Below, in pieces: positions 1-6,092 of a DNA stretch of 12,770 nt; position 1 is the stretch's first letter; each line of letters opens with the position of its first letter. Below the pieces are notes generated by a model. The model ran no database searches. It worked only from the letters and a program-made list of their open reading frames with translations, and was not told where the DNA came from. The position numbers were made by a program, and so were the translations under genes. The stretch comes from CAZMXI01 sp964570205 (GTDB taxonomy: Bacteria; Planctomycetota; Phycisphaerae; Tepidisphaerales; Tepidisphaeraceae). The stretch covers positions 1 through 12,770 of the forward strand of contig CAZMXI010000146.1 in assembly GCA_964570205.1 (NCBI GenBank), read 5' to 3'.

Positions 1-410
1 TGGCTGGCGTCGCGTTCTTCAAGTTTCTCGCCGACGCAGTGGACGAGGATCAGCCCGCCGGCATAGATGGCGGAGGCCTTTCTGGCGATCAGCTCGGGGG
101 ATTCTTTGATCACGTGGCGGCGCTCGGAGTGGCCGGTGAGGCAGAAGGCGACATTGAGGTCTTTGAGCATCTCAACGGAAATCTCGCCGGTGAAGGCGCC
201 GTTTTTCTGAAAATACACATCCTGCGCGCCGAGCAGCGCCCTGGAGCCGGCGATGGCCTGGCCGACAGCGTCGAGGTAGACGAACGGCGGCGCCATGCCC
301 GTCTGGGTGTTGGCGGGCGTGCCCTTGGCGACGGCCTTCGCCAGCTCGACGGCGGACGCCTTGTTGGTGTTCATCTTCCAGTTACCAGCGACAAACGAAG
401 TACGAGGCAT
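1..410 (-). CDS. tpiA: Triose-phosphate isomerase, 3' part cut by window edge
   Basis: This enzyme interconverts dihydroxyacetone phosphate and glyceraldehyde 3-phosphate in cytoplasmic glycolysis and gluconeogenesis. The first 136 codons are visible. Near the start is AGNWKMN, with the substrate-binding Asn10 and Lys12. GHSERR at about residues 93-98 carries the electrophilic His (His94), and a CVGE segment lies near the window edge. The catalytic Glu of the family and the phosphate-binding C-terminal loops lie beyond base 1, so activity cannot be confirmed. The ATG (408-410) directly follows the stop codon of the upstream DAHP synthase gene. An AGGGAG sequence (420-425) inside that gene, 9 bases before the ATG, supports this start and suggests translational coupling. 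Identity is very secure; the 5' end is complete and the 3' end is missing. Confidence 0.97.
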   Translation of the reverse strand, partial: MPRTSFVAGNWKMNTNKASAVELAKAVAKGTPANTQTGMAPPFVYLDAVGQAIAGSRALLGAQDVYFQKNGAFTGEISVEMLKDLNVAFCLTGHSERRHVIKESPELIARKASAIYAGGLILVHCVGEKLEERDAS

Positions 411-1442
411 TTATGCGAACTCCCTGTTAAATATGGCTGCGATCCGCCGAAGCTGGCCCATCAGCTCACTGAAGCGGTCGGGCAACAGCGCCTGAGGGCC
501 GTCGCATTGGGCCTCGGCGGGATTGTAATGGACTTCGACGATGACGCCGTTAGCACCGGCGGCGATGCCTGCCGCGGCGATGGCGGGGACCCAGTCGCGT
601 TTTCCGGCAGCGTGGCTGGGATCGACAATGACCGGCAGGTGCGACCAGTGTTTGAGCACGGGCACGCTGGTGATGTCCAGGGTGTAACGAACGCTGTCCT
701 CGAAGGTCTTGATGCCGCGTTCGCAGAGGATCACGTTCGGGTTGCCCTGGCTCAGGATGTACTCGGCCGAAAGAAGCCAGTCCTTCACGGTTGCGGCCAG
801 CCCGCGTTTGAGCAGCACCGGTTTGTTCGTCTTGCCGACCTCGCGCAGGAGGTCGAAATTCTGCATGTTTCGGGCGCCGATCTGGAATGCGTCGGCGTAC
901 CGCTCGATGAGCTCGACCTGCCGGGTGTCCATCACCTCGGTGCAGATGGGCATCTGCAGCTCGTTGCCGCACTGCCGCATCCACTTCAGGGCCGGTTCGC
1001 CGTGTCCCTGGAAGGAGTAGGGACTGGTCCGGGGCTTGAAGGCGCCGCCGCGGAGGATTGCCGCGCCGCCCGCCCGCACATGGCGTGCGATTTCCCAGAG
1101 CATCGCTTCGTTCTCGATGGTGCAGGGTCCGCCGATGCACGCGGCGTGCGCGCCGCCGATCTTCACCCTGGGAACCTGACCGCCGCCGATCTCCACCACG
1201 CTGTCATCCTCATGAAACTCGCGGCTGGCGAGTTTATAAGGTTTCATGATGGGGACGACTTTTTCCACCCCATCCAGGCTGGCCAGGTGGTTGTGATCGA
1301 TCGTCATCTCCTCGCCGACGACGCCGATGACGGTGCGAAACTGCCCGCGCGACAAATGCGGGCGACCGCCCATGCGTTCGACTTCGGCGACGACTCGATC
1401 AATGGACGCCGATGGGGCGCCGCCGTTCATGACGATGATCAC
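411..1442 (-). CDS. aroF: 3-deoxy-7-phosphoheptulonate (DAHP) synthase, type I-beta with N-terminal regulatory domain
   Basis: This enzyme condenses phosphoenolpyruvate with erythrose 4-phosphate, the first step of the shikimate pathway in the cytoplasm. The protein has 343 residues. Residues 1-70 resemble the ferredoxin-like domain that gives feedback control in AroF/Thermotoga-type enzymes; the TIM-barrel catalytic part follows. Visible motifs are GGPCTIEN (104-111), RGGAFKPRTSPYSFQG (131-146), QIGARNMQN (187-195), LLKRGLAAT (210-218) and VDPSHAAGKRDW (273-284). The four metal ligands expected for this family are present: Cys107, His277, Glu303 and Asp314. The start is a GTG with AGGAG (1450-1454) 7 bases upstream. 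The in-frame ATG four codons later would be too far from that site. The stop abuts the tpiA start, so the two are probably co-transcribed. Aromatic amino acid feedback is likely by family, but the ligand cannot be read from sequence. Confidence 0.96.
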   Translation of the reverse strand: MIIVMNGGAPSASIDRVVAEVERMGGRPHLSRGQFRTVIGVVGEEMTIDHNHLASLDGVEKVVPIMKPYKLASREFHEDDSVVEIGGGQVPRVKIGGAHAACIGGPCTIENEAMLWEIARHVRAGGAAILRGGAFKPRTSPYSFQGHGEPALKWMRQCGNELQMPICTEVMDTRQVELIERYADAFQIGARNMQNFDLLREVGKTNKPVLLKRGLAATVKDWLLSAEYILSQGNPNVILCERGIKTFEDSVRYTLDITSVPVLKHWSHLPVIVDPSHAAGKRDWVPAIAAAGIAAGANGVIVEVHYNPAEAQCDGPQALLPDRFSELMGQLRRIAAIFNREFA

Positions 1443-1449
1443 GGCACAG

Positions 1450-1454
1450 CTCCT
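1450..1454 (-). promoter_or_regulatory. Shine-Dalgarno site fixing the GTG start of aroF
   Basis: On the minus strand this reads AGGAG, 7 bases before the GTG at 1440-1442. The next in-frame ATG (1428-1430) is 19 bases away, so the site decides in favour of the GTG start. Confidence 0.6.
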
Positions 1455-1461
1455 GCGGGGG

Positions 1462-1474
1462 ATAAATCATTTAT
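1462..1474. promoter_or_regulatory. AT-rich 13-bp palindrome upstream of aroF (possible operator)
   Basis: The sequence ATAAAT-C-ATTTAT is a perfect inverted repeat around one base, flanked by GG on one side and, after one extra T, CC on the other. It lies about 20 bases upstream of the aroF GTG and stands out in otherwise GC-rich DNA. It could be a repressor site or a short RNA hairpin near the ribosome binding site. No regulator is identifiable, so this is inference from position and symmetry only. Confidence 0.25.
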
Positions 1475-1562
1475 TCCGCGGTACTTACGGCCACAATGCC
1501 TCGGGACGCGCCTGGGGCGACACCAAGGCGAATGGGCATAGGGAGGGGGGAGTTTATTCAAA

Positions 1563-1628
1563 ATGCCTGTCAGAGACAAGCACGGGCGGTTGTTCCGCGC
1601 GCCCGGAGAGCTGGGGATGTCGGAATGA
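1563..1628 (+). other. Possible 21-codon open frame in the aroF-LamG spacer
   Basis: ATG at 1563 opens a 21-codon frame ending in TGA at 1626-1628. A long purine run containing GGAG (1549-1552) lies 10 bases upstream and could serve as a ribosome site. The peptide would be hydrophilic and has no recognisable family. No promoter was found in front of it. It may be chance. Confidence 0.12.
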
Positions 1629-1776
1629 TGCCGCCGGTTGTCAGAACAGCCGGAATGCGCAAGCGTCTCATCATTGGAAGCCCTGGTTGCGGGCCCAAGG
1701 CGGCCGGTCGTGGTGAAAGGGTTGGGTCCCATAACGCGGTTGGGCGGTTGCATTCTGGAAACTCGCAAGGGCTTTT

Positions 1777-1805
1777 TTGCCGGATCTGAATACGTGAGGT
1801 ATGTT
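1777..1805 (+). promoter_or_regulatory. Candidate sigma-70-type promoter for the LamG gene
   Basis: TTGCCG (1777-1782) and TATGTT (1800-1805) are separated by 17 bases. Each hexamer matches 4 of 6 consensus positions. Predicted transcription would begin near 1812 and give a leader of about 48 bases before the ATG at 1860. GGAGG (1850-1854) sits in that leader, 5 bases from the start codon. The hexamers are weak, so this is a candidate only. Confidence 0.35.
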
Positions 1806-1859
1806 GCTTTGAGCCGCTGAGCATTTCAAAAGGGCGGCGAACACTTACTGGAGGGCATC

Positions 1860-2633
1860 ATGTGCAAGAGGGTCAATGGGCCGAAGTTCTTGTTCTGCGC
1901 ACTGGTTGGATTGAGTCTGGTCATGCCCGCCGTAGCGCGGGCGAATCAGATCTCCTATTACCCCTTCGAGGGCAATGCCAAGGATGCTGTGGGCGTGTAC
2001 CACGGCAACGCCCTGGGGGCGACGCTGACGACCGGTCACACCGGCCAGGCGTATCAGTTCGACGGCAATGACTACATCCAGGTCAGCCGCAACATCAGCG
2101 CTTCATCCATGCCGCGACTGACGATGGGCGCATGGGTTTATCCAACCGCGGGGGGCAGCGGGCAGGCCATTTCGCAAGCGAACGGCAGCACCGGCCGGTC
2201 CCTGGGCATGTATACGCCCGTGGGTGGCGCCACGTGCTGGTCCGCGTTTGCGGGCGCGAGTGTTCTGACAAATTCCGCGGTGCAGTTGAACGAGTGGAGC
2301 TTCGTCGCAGTCGTGTACGACCAGCCTGGATCCACCGTTCGGTTGTATGTGAATGGGGTGGAGACCAGCAAATCCGCGACCGTTCAGAATGGTCTGACCA
2401 GCGGGCTGCGCATTGGGGCGCACGGCGCCAGCGGGCAGTTCTTCTGTGGCAAGATCGACGATGTGTTCTTTTACAACGAAGCACTGACAAAGGCGCAACT
2501 CGACGCGTTGTACCAGCCAGCGCCGATCGACCCGCCCGCGGATCCGTCAGCAGCGCCCTTGCCGGCCGCGGCGTGGATGGGCATGGCGGTGCTGGGGCTG
2601 CTGGGCGCCGGCCGCCTGCGGCGACGCGACTGA
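1860..2633 (+). CDS. Secreted LamG-domain protein with VPLPA-CTERM-like sorting tail
   Basis: A 257-residue exported protein. Residues 1-28 form a signal peptide: basic start, hydrophobic core (about 10-24), likely cleavage after ARA. Residues about 31-219 are a LamG/concanavalin A-like fold. Its signatures are YYPFEGNAKDAVG at the start, the LTMGAWVYP strand, WSFVAVVYD, VRLYVNGVE, and KIDDVFFYNEALT near the end. Such domains usually bind glycans or surface proteins; the ligand here is unknown. A Pro/Ala/Asp linker (221-232) leads to APLPAAAW (232-239), a hydrophobic helix and a final GRLRRRD. This is the layout of PEP-CTERM-type tails, nearest the VPLPA variant, that exosortases recognise and cleave. 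No exosortase gene is in the window. GGAGG (1850-1854) supports the start. The gene stands alone and ends before a strong hairpin. Localisation is fairly sure; function is unknown. Confidence 0.85.
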   Translation: MCKRVNGPKFLFCALVGLSLVMPAVARANQISYYPFEGNAKDAVGVYHGNALGATLTTGHTGQAYQFDGNDYIQVSRNISASSMPRLTMGAWVYPTAGGSGQAISQANGSTGRSLGMYTPVGGATCWSAFAGASVLTNSAVQLNEWSFVAVVYDQPGSTVRLYVNGVETSKSATVQNGLTSGLRIGAHGASGQFFCGKIDDVFFYNEALTKAQLDALYQPAPIDPPADPSAAPLPAAAWMGMAVLGLLGAGRLRRRD

Positions 2634-2662
2634 ATCAAGGCGATGCGATGGAAACCATGCCG

Positions 2663-2693
2663 CAGCGCCACCGGCTCAAGGCCGGTGGCGCTG
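2663..2693. terminator. Perfect 13-bp hairpin between the convergent LamG gene and tatC
   Basis: CAGCGCCACCGGC (2663-2675) and its exact complement (2681-2693) flank a 5-base loop, TCAAG. The hairpin lies 29 bases after the LamG stop and 25 bases beyond the tatC stop. Only short T runs follow on either strand (GGCTTTCC on plus, GGTTTCC on minus), so it may need help from Rho or act as a 3'-end stabiliser. Its position suggests a shared terminator for both genes. Confidence 0.7.
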
Positions 2694-2718
2694 GGCTTTC
2701 CGTCGGCGTTCGCGCTAC

Positions 2719-3735
2719 TCATGACGAAGCGTTGTCGGCGTCTTCGGTGGCCTGGGCCCGCGCTTTGCCGCGGGCGCCCATGAAGATGCCCAGTTCATAC
2801 AGCCCAACGAGGGGGACGGTCAGGGCCAGGGTGGCGGTGACGACGTCGCCGGGCGTGATGCAGGCCGCGATCACGACGAGTGCGAAGTAGACAATCCGCC
2901 GGCTGCGGCGCAGAGTCTCGGCATCCATGATACCCACCCGGATGATGGCCATGACGACCAGGGGAAGCTGGAAGGCCAGCCCGAAGGAGATCAGCATCAG
3001 GATGACCAGATTGATGTACTCCTGAAGCGTGATCTGAGGAGCCAACAGGCTCTCGGGGCCGAATGGCAGGCTGCGGATCTGTCCATTGATGAAGATCTTG
3101 ATTCGACCCTCGTGCGTATTGAACCATAACTCCCGCTCCAGCGGATTCATGGGGTCGCCCGCAAGGTCGGGGATGATCACGGGATTGGCCGGACGCTGAT
3201 CCACCTGGATCGCCGAAGTGGTTCGTGGGACGCCGGACGCGAAGCGGACGAAGAAGTTGATGGTGAACGGCAGGACCCACAGGTAGACGAACAACATGCC
3301 TGTGACGAGCAGGGTGATGCTGAATGGCAGGTATCGGGTCACCGCTTTGCGTTCGTTGGGATAAAGTCCGGCGGCCACGAACATCCAGAGCTGATAGAGA
3401 ATCCACGGCGCGGCGAAGGCTCCGGCGGTGATCATGCTGATCTGCAGATACACCATGAAGGGCTCGCCGATCTGCCGGTAATAGAGCTGGGGGTTGAGGT
3501 CCTGTCCTTCGAGAGCCTGGGTCAGCGGAGCGCAAAAGGCGGACTGGACGTGGGTGCCGTAGAACAGGCAGACGGCAAGGACGACGACAAATCCGATCAG
3601 CGCGAGGATGATACGCCAGCGCAACTCCTCCAGATGATCGCCAATGGACATGCGATACTGCTCGGGATCATCCTTCCAGGCAGGCTTGCCCTTCTTGCCC
3701 GAATCCATACTGGTGCTGGCGGTCGCTTCGGTCAT
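2719..3735 (-). CDS. tatC: Sec-independent (Tat) translocase subunit TatC with enlarged loop
   Basis: TatC is the polytopic inner-membrane receptor that binds twin-arginine signal peptides for export of folded proteins. With this start it has 338 residues; most family members have about 250. Hallmarks are HLEELRWRI (34-42), a first membrane segment (about 42-59), GEPFMVYLQI with the conserved Glu (90-99), and PWILYQLWMFVAAGLYPNER (110-129). Later segments cover about 136-160, 240-264, 281-297 and 299-319. Two parts are longer than usual: a polar N-terminal tail (1-28) and the periplasmic loop after the third segment (about 165-235). That loop is roughly 45-50 residues longer than in the familiar enterobacterial protein. 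The start is chosen for the AGAAGG sequence just upstream; a longer frame reaches 3846 but its extra residues resemble nothing. No tatA or tatB is in the window. chrA is divergent, so the two do not share an operon. Confidence 0.95.
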   Translation of the reverse strand: MTEATASTSMDSGKKGKPAWKDDPEQYRMSIGDHLEELRWRIILALIGFVVVLAVCLFYGTHVQSAFCAPLTQALEGQDLNPQLYYRQIGEPFMVYLQISMITAGAFAAPWILYQLWMFVAAGLYPNERKAVTRYLPFSITLLVTGMLFVYLWVLPFTINFFVRFASGVPRTTSAIQVDQRPANPVIIPDLAGDPMNPLERELWFNTHEGRIKIFINGQIRSLPFGPESLLAPQITLQEYINLVILMLISFGLAFQLPLVVMAIIRVGIMDAETLRRSRRIVYFALVVIAACITPGDVVTATLALTVPLVGLYELGIFMGARGKARAQATEDADNASS

Positions 3736-3863
3736 GAGTCCTTCTATTGTAGGGGATGTCGCTCGAAGCGGAATGGCGCGCGACATTTCGGCAATCCTGC
3801 GGCAAGTACCAGCCGTCGGGCCCGTTGTTGACGTCTGGGCCGTCACTTAGGACAGTAACCGGC

Positions 3864-5024
3864 ATGACGCATCGTTCGCGATTGGCCGAGGTTGCCACCG
3901 TTTTCTTGCGTTTGGGGCTTACGGCGTTTGGTGGGCCGGCCGCGCATATCGCGCTGATTGAGTCCGAAATCGTTCAGCGTCGGAAGTGGATCAGCCGGGA
4001 GGAATTGCTTCAGATTCTGGCGGCCATCAACTTCATTCCCGGTCCGAATTCGACCGAGTTGGCGATTCATCTGGGCTACCTGCGGGCGGGGTGGCGCGGG
4101 CTGATCGTTGCAGGCGCGTGCTTTGTCCTGCCGGCGGCGTTGCTGATCCTGCCGTTGGGATGGTTGTATGTGCGGTATGGACAACTGCCCGACTTGGCCG
4201 GGCCGTTCAGCGCGATTCGGGCATGCATGATCGCGATTGTGGTGGCGGCGCTGTGGCGTTTTGGTCGGACGGGGATCAAGGATGTTTTCACCGGCGTGCT
4301 GGCGGTGCTGGCCGCGGCGGCGGCGATCCTGACACAAATGGAGCGATATCGGGTGCCTCAGGCGGAACTGTGGATTCTGGGCCTGTCTGCGCTGGCGGGG
4401 TTACTTAGGGTTGGATGGCGGCCGGCGCGGGTAATGCCGGTGTTAGCGGTCGCGCCGGTGGCGTGGATGGGGTATTCCGGCGAATTCGGGCGATTGGCGT
4501 TGTTCTTCCTTAAGGTTGGCGCAACGCTGTTCGGGAGCGGCTACGTTCTGTTGAGCTACCTGCGAGGTGGACTGGTTGAGGATATGGGGTGGTTGAGCAC
4601 GCAGCAGTTGACGGATGCCATTGTGGTGGGGCAGGTGACGCCCGGACCGCTGTTAACCACTGCTACTTTCGTTGGTTACATTCTCGGCCATCAATGGGCA
4701 GGTTTTGGCGGCGCCGTGAGCGGGGCGGCAATCGCCACGGTGGCGATCTTCCTGCCATCGTTTGTTCTTGTGGCGGCTGTTCAGCCCGTTTGGCAGAAAC
4801 TGCGGACAAGTGGGGCGGCAAAGGGCGCGCTGGATGGGATGAACGCCGCCGTTGTGGCGTTGATTCTGGCGGTGACCGTCAGCCTTGCGTCAGAGGCGAT
4901 CACAACCGTCTGGGCAGGCGCGGTTGCGGTGGGGGCGCTATTGGCAATGCTGATCTGGAACATCAATGCGACGTGGCTTGTGCTGGCGGCGGCAGCACTC
5001 GGTGTCGGCATGTCAGCCTGGTAG
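3864..5024 (+). CDS. chrA: ChrA-family chromate transporter, two-domain form
   Basis: A 386-residue inner-membrane protein of the chromate ion transporter (CHR) family. Characterised members expel chromate, giving resistance; sulfate-related transport has been proposed for others. Two homologous halves are visible. The first has FGGPAAHIA (22-30) and IPGPNSTELAIHLGY (58-72). The second has LFGSGYVLLSYLRGGLVE (222-239) and QVTPGPLLTTATFVGY (257-272). About ten hydrophobic segments fill the rest, and the length is normal for bidomain ChrA. The ATG at 3864 begins right before the family N-terminus. An AGGA (3849-3852) lies 11 bases upstream, rather distant. The frame is open to 3756, but that extension would run into the tatC start region and does not look like ChrA. 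The neighbours give no chrB-type regulator, so the real substrate remains open. Confidence 0.92.
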   Translation: MTHRSRLAEVATVFLRLGLTAFGGPAAHIALIESEIVQRRKWISREELLQILAAINFIPGPNSTELAIHLGYLRAGWRGLIVAGACFVLPAALLILPLGWLYVRYGQLPDLAGPFSAIRACMIAIVVAALWRFGRTGIKDVFTGVLAVLAAAAAILTQMERYRVPQAELWILGLSALAGLLRVGWRPARVMPVLAVAPVAWMGYSGEFGRLALFFLKVGATLFGSGYVLLSYLRGGLVEDMGWLSTQQLTDAIVVGQVTPGPLLTTATFVGYILGHQWAGFGGAVSGAAIATVAIFLPSFVLVAAVQPVWQKLRTSGAAKGALDGMNAAVVALILAVTVSLASEAITTVWAGAVAVGALLAMLIWNINATWLVLAAAALGVGMSAW

Positions 5025-5081
5025 CGGGTGGCTCCGTGGCATTGAGAGCAGACGGGGCATAGACTCTGCGAGCGTCAAGCC

Positions 5082-6092
5082 ATGAAGGATAGGACCGAGT
5101 CAACACGAGCAGACGAGGGCATCGCTGCCGGCCAGTTGGCGGCCGAGATCAAGTCGCAGGGGCAGCGGCTGGGGTTTGACCTGGTGGGAATTGCGCCGGC
5201 GGGGGTGTCGCGCTACCGCGAGTATTTGCGACAATGGCTGGATGACGGCCAGGCTGGGTCGATGCACTACCTTAATCGCCGGTTTGACGAGCGGACCGAC
5301 CCGTCGGCGTATCTGCCGGGGGCGAAGTCGGTCATCTGCGTTGGGGTGAACTATCACGTGCCGCTGGAGGAACCGGGCGAGGATGAGAAGGAACATCACG
5401 GCCGGGTGGCGCGATATGCGCTGGGGGAAGACTACCACGAATGGATCAAACTGAGACTTCATGCGCTGGCCGACTGGCTGCGCCAGCGCGTGCCGGAAGC
5501 GCAGACACGGGCGGCGGTGGACACGGCACCTGTAATGGAGAAGGAACTGGCCCAGCGGGCGGGGGTGGGATGGATCGGGAAGAACACATGCCTGATCCAT
5601 CCAAGGATCGGGTCGTGGCTGCTGCTGGGCGAGGTCATCACGTCGGTGGCGTTGCCGGCGGACGAGCCCGGCGTGGACCGGTGCGGGACATGCCGGCGCT
5701 GCATCGAAGCATGTCCGACGCGGGCGATCACCGAGCCGTATCGTCTGGACGCGCGCAAGTGCATTTCGTATCTGACCATCGAGCACGGGGAAGAGATTCC
5801 GGCGGCGTTGCGGCAGTCGATAGGCGACTGGTTATACGGATGTGATGTTTGTCAGGAGGTCTGCCCGTGGAATGGCAGGGCGCCGGTGGCCGATCAGGCG
5901 GGATTCCGGCCGAGGTTCGCGACGGGCACGATCGACCTGCGCCAGGTGGAGGCCTGGGATGAGGAGGCATACCGTGACCACCTTCGTGGATCGGCGATGA
6001 AGCGGGTGAAGCTGCCGGTGCTGCGTCGCAACGCTCGGATCGTGCGGGAGAACATCAATCCACGGGGCGGCGGATGTCCAGAAGGCCGGTGA
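5082..6092 (+). CDS. queG: Epoxyqueuosine reductase QueG, short form
   Basis: QueG is a cobalamin- and [4Fe-4S]-dependent enzyme that reduces epoxyqueuosine to queuosine at the wobble base of GUN-anticodon tRNAs. The protein has 336 residues. The N-terminal cobalamin-binding reductase-like part includes the expected catalytic Asp in VDTAP (Asp147) and GWIGKNTCLIHPRIGSW (163-179). Two iron-sulfur clusters are indicated by CGTCRRCIEACP (Cys201, 204, 207, 211) and by Cys227 with YGCDVCQEVCPWN (Cys254, 257, 261). Enzymes such as those of E. coli and Bacillus have about 380 residues and a C-terminal HEAT-like repeat; that part is missing here. No clear Shine-Dalgarno lies before the ATG. The gene follows chrA by 57 bases on the same strand. 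Its last 38 bases overlap the end of the convergent DUF4091 gene. Function is secure. Confidence 0.94.
   Translation: MKDRTESTRADEGIAAGQLAAEIKSQGQRLGFDLVGIAPAGVSRYREYLRQWLDDGQAGSMHYLNRRFDERTDPSAYLPGAKSVICVGVNYHVPLEEPGEDEKEHHGRVARYALGEDYHEWIKLRLHALADWLRQRVPEAQTRAAVDTAPVMEKELAQRAGVGWIGKNTCLIHPRIGSWLLLGEVITSVALPADEPGVDRCGTCRRCIEACPTRAITEPYRLDARKCISYLTIEHGEEIPAALRQSIGDWLYGCDVCQEVCPWNGRAPVADQAGFRPRFATGTIDLRQVEAWDEEAYRDHLRGSAMKRVKLPVLRRNARIVRENINPRGGGCPEGR

Larger units (their letters stand above)
1443..1859. other. 417-base spacer between divergent aroF and the LamG gene
   Basis: No convincing protein gene lies here; the open frames read as low-complexity Arg/Pro/Gly-rich shadows. It holds the aroF ribosome binding site, an AT-rich palindrome (1462-1474) and a candidate promoter for the LamG gene (1777-1805). 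It also holds a possible 21-codon plus-strand frame (1563-1628) preceded by a G-rich purine run. No clear promoter was found for aroF, nor any riboswitch or tRNA. Confidence 0.6.

Noticed and set aside
39..1541. A long plus-strand open frame (500 codons) across tpiA and aroF
   Set aside because: It is antisense to two secure genes with intact motifs, and its residues are rich in Asp, Gly, Ala and His, as expected from the complementary strand of GC-rich codons.
3736..3846. N-terminal extension of tatC by 37 residues
   Set aside because: The added residues match no TatC feature, and a ribosome-site-like AGAAGG lies right before the inner ATG at 3735.
3756..3863. N-terminal extension of chrA by 36 residues
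   Set aside because: ChrA similarity begins at the ATG at 3864. The extension would be polar and run almost to the tatC start codon.
5025..5081. A queG promoter using TTGAGA at 5042-5047
   Set aside because: No -10-like hexamer lies 16-18 bases downstream; the CATAGA-like match is too close.
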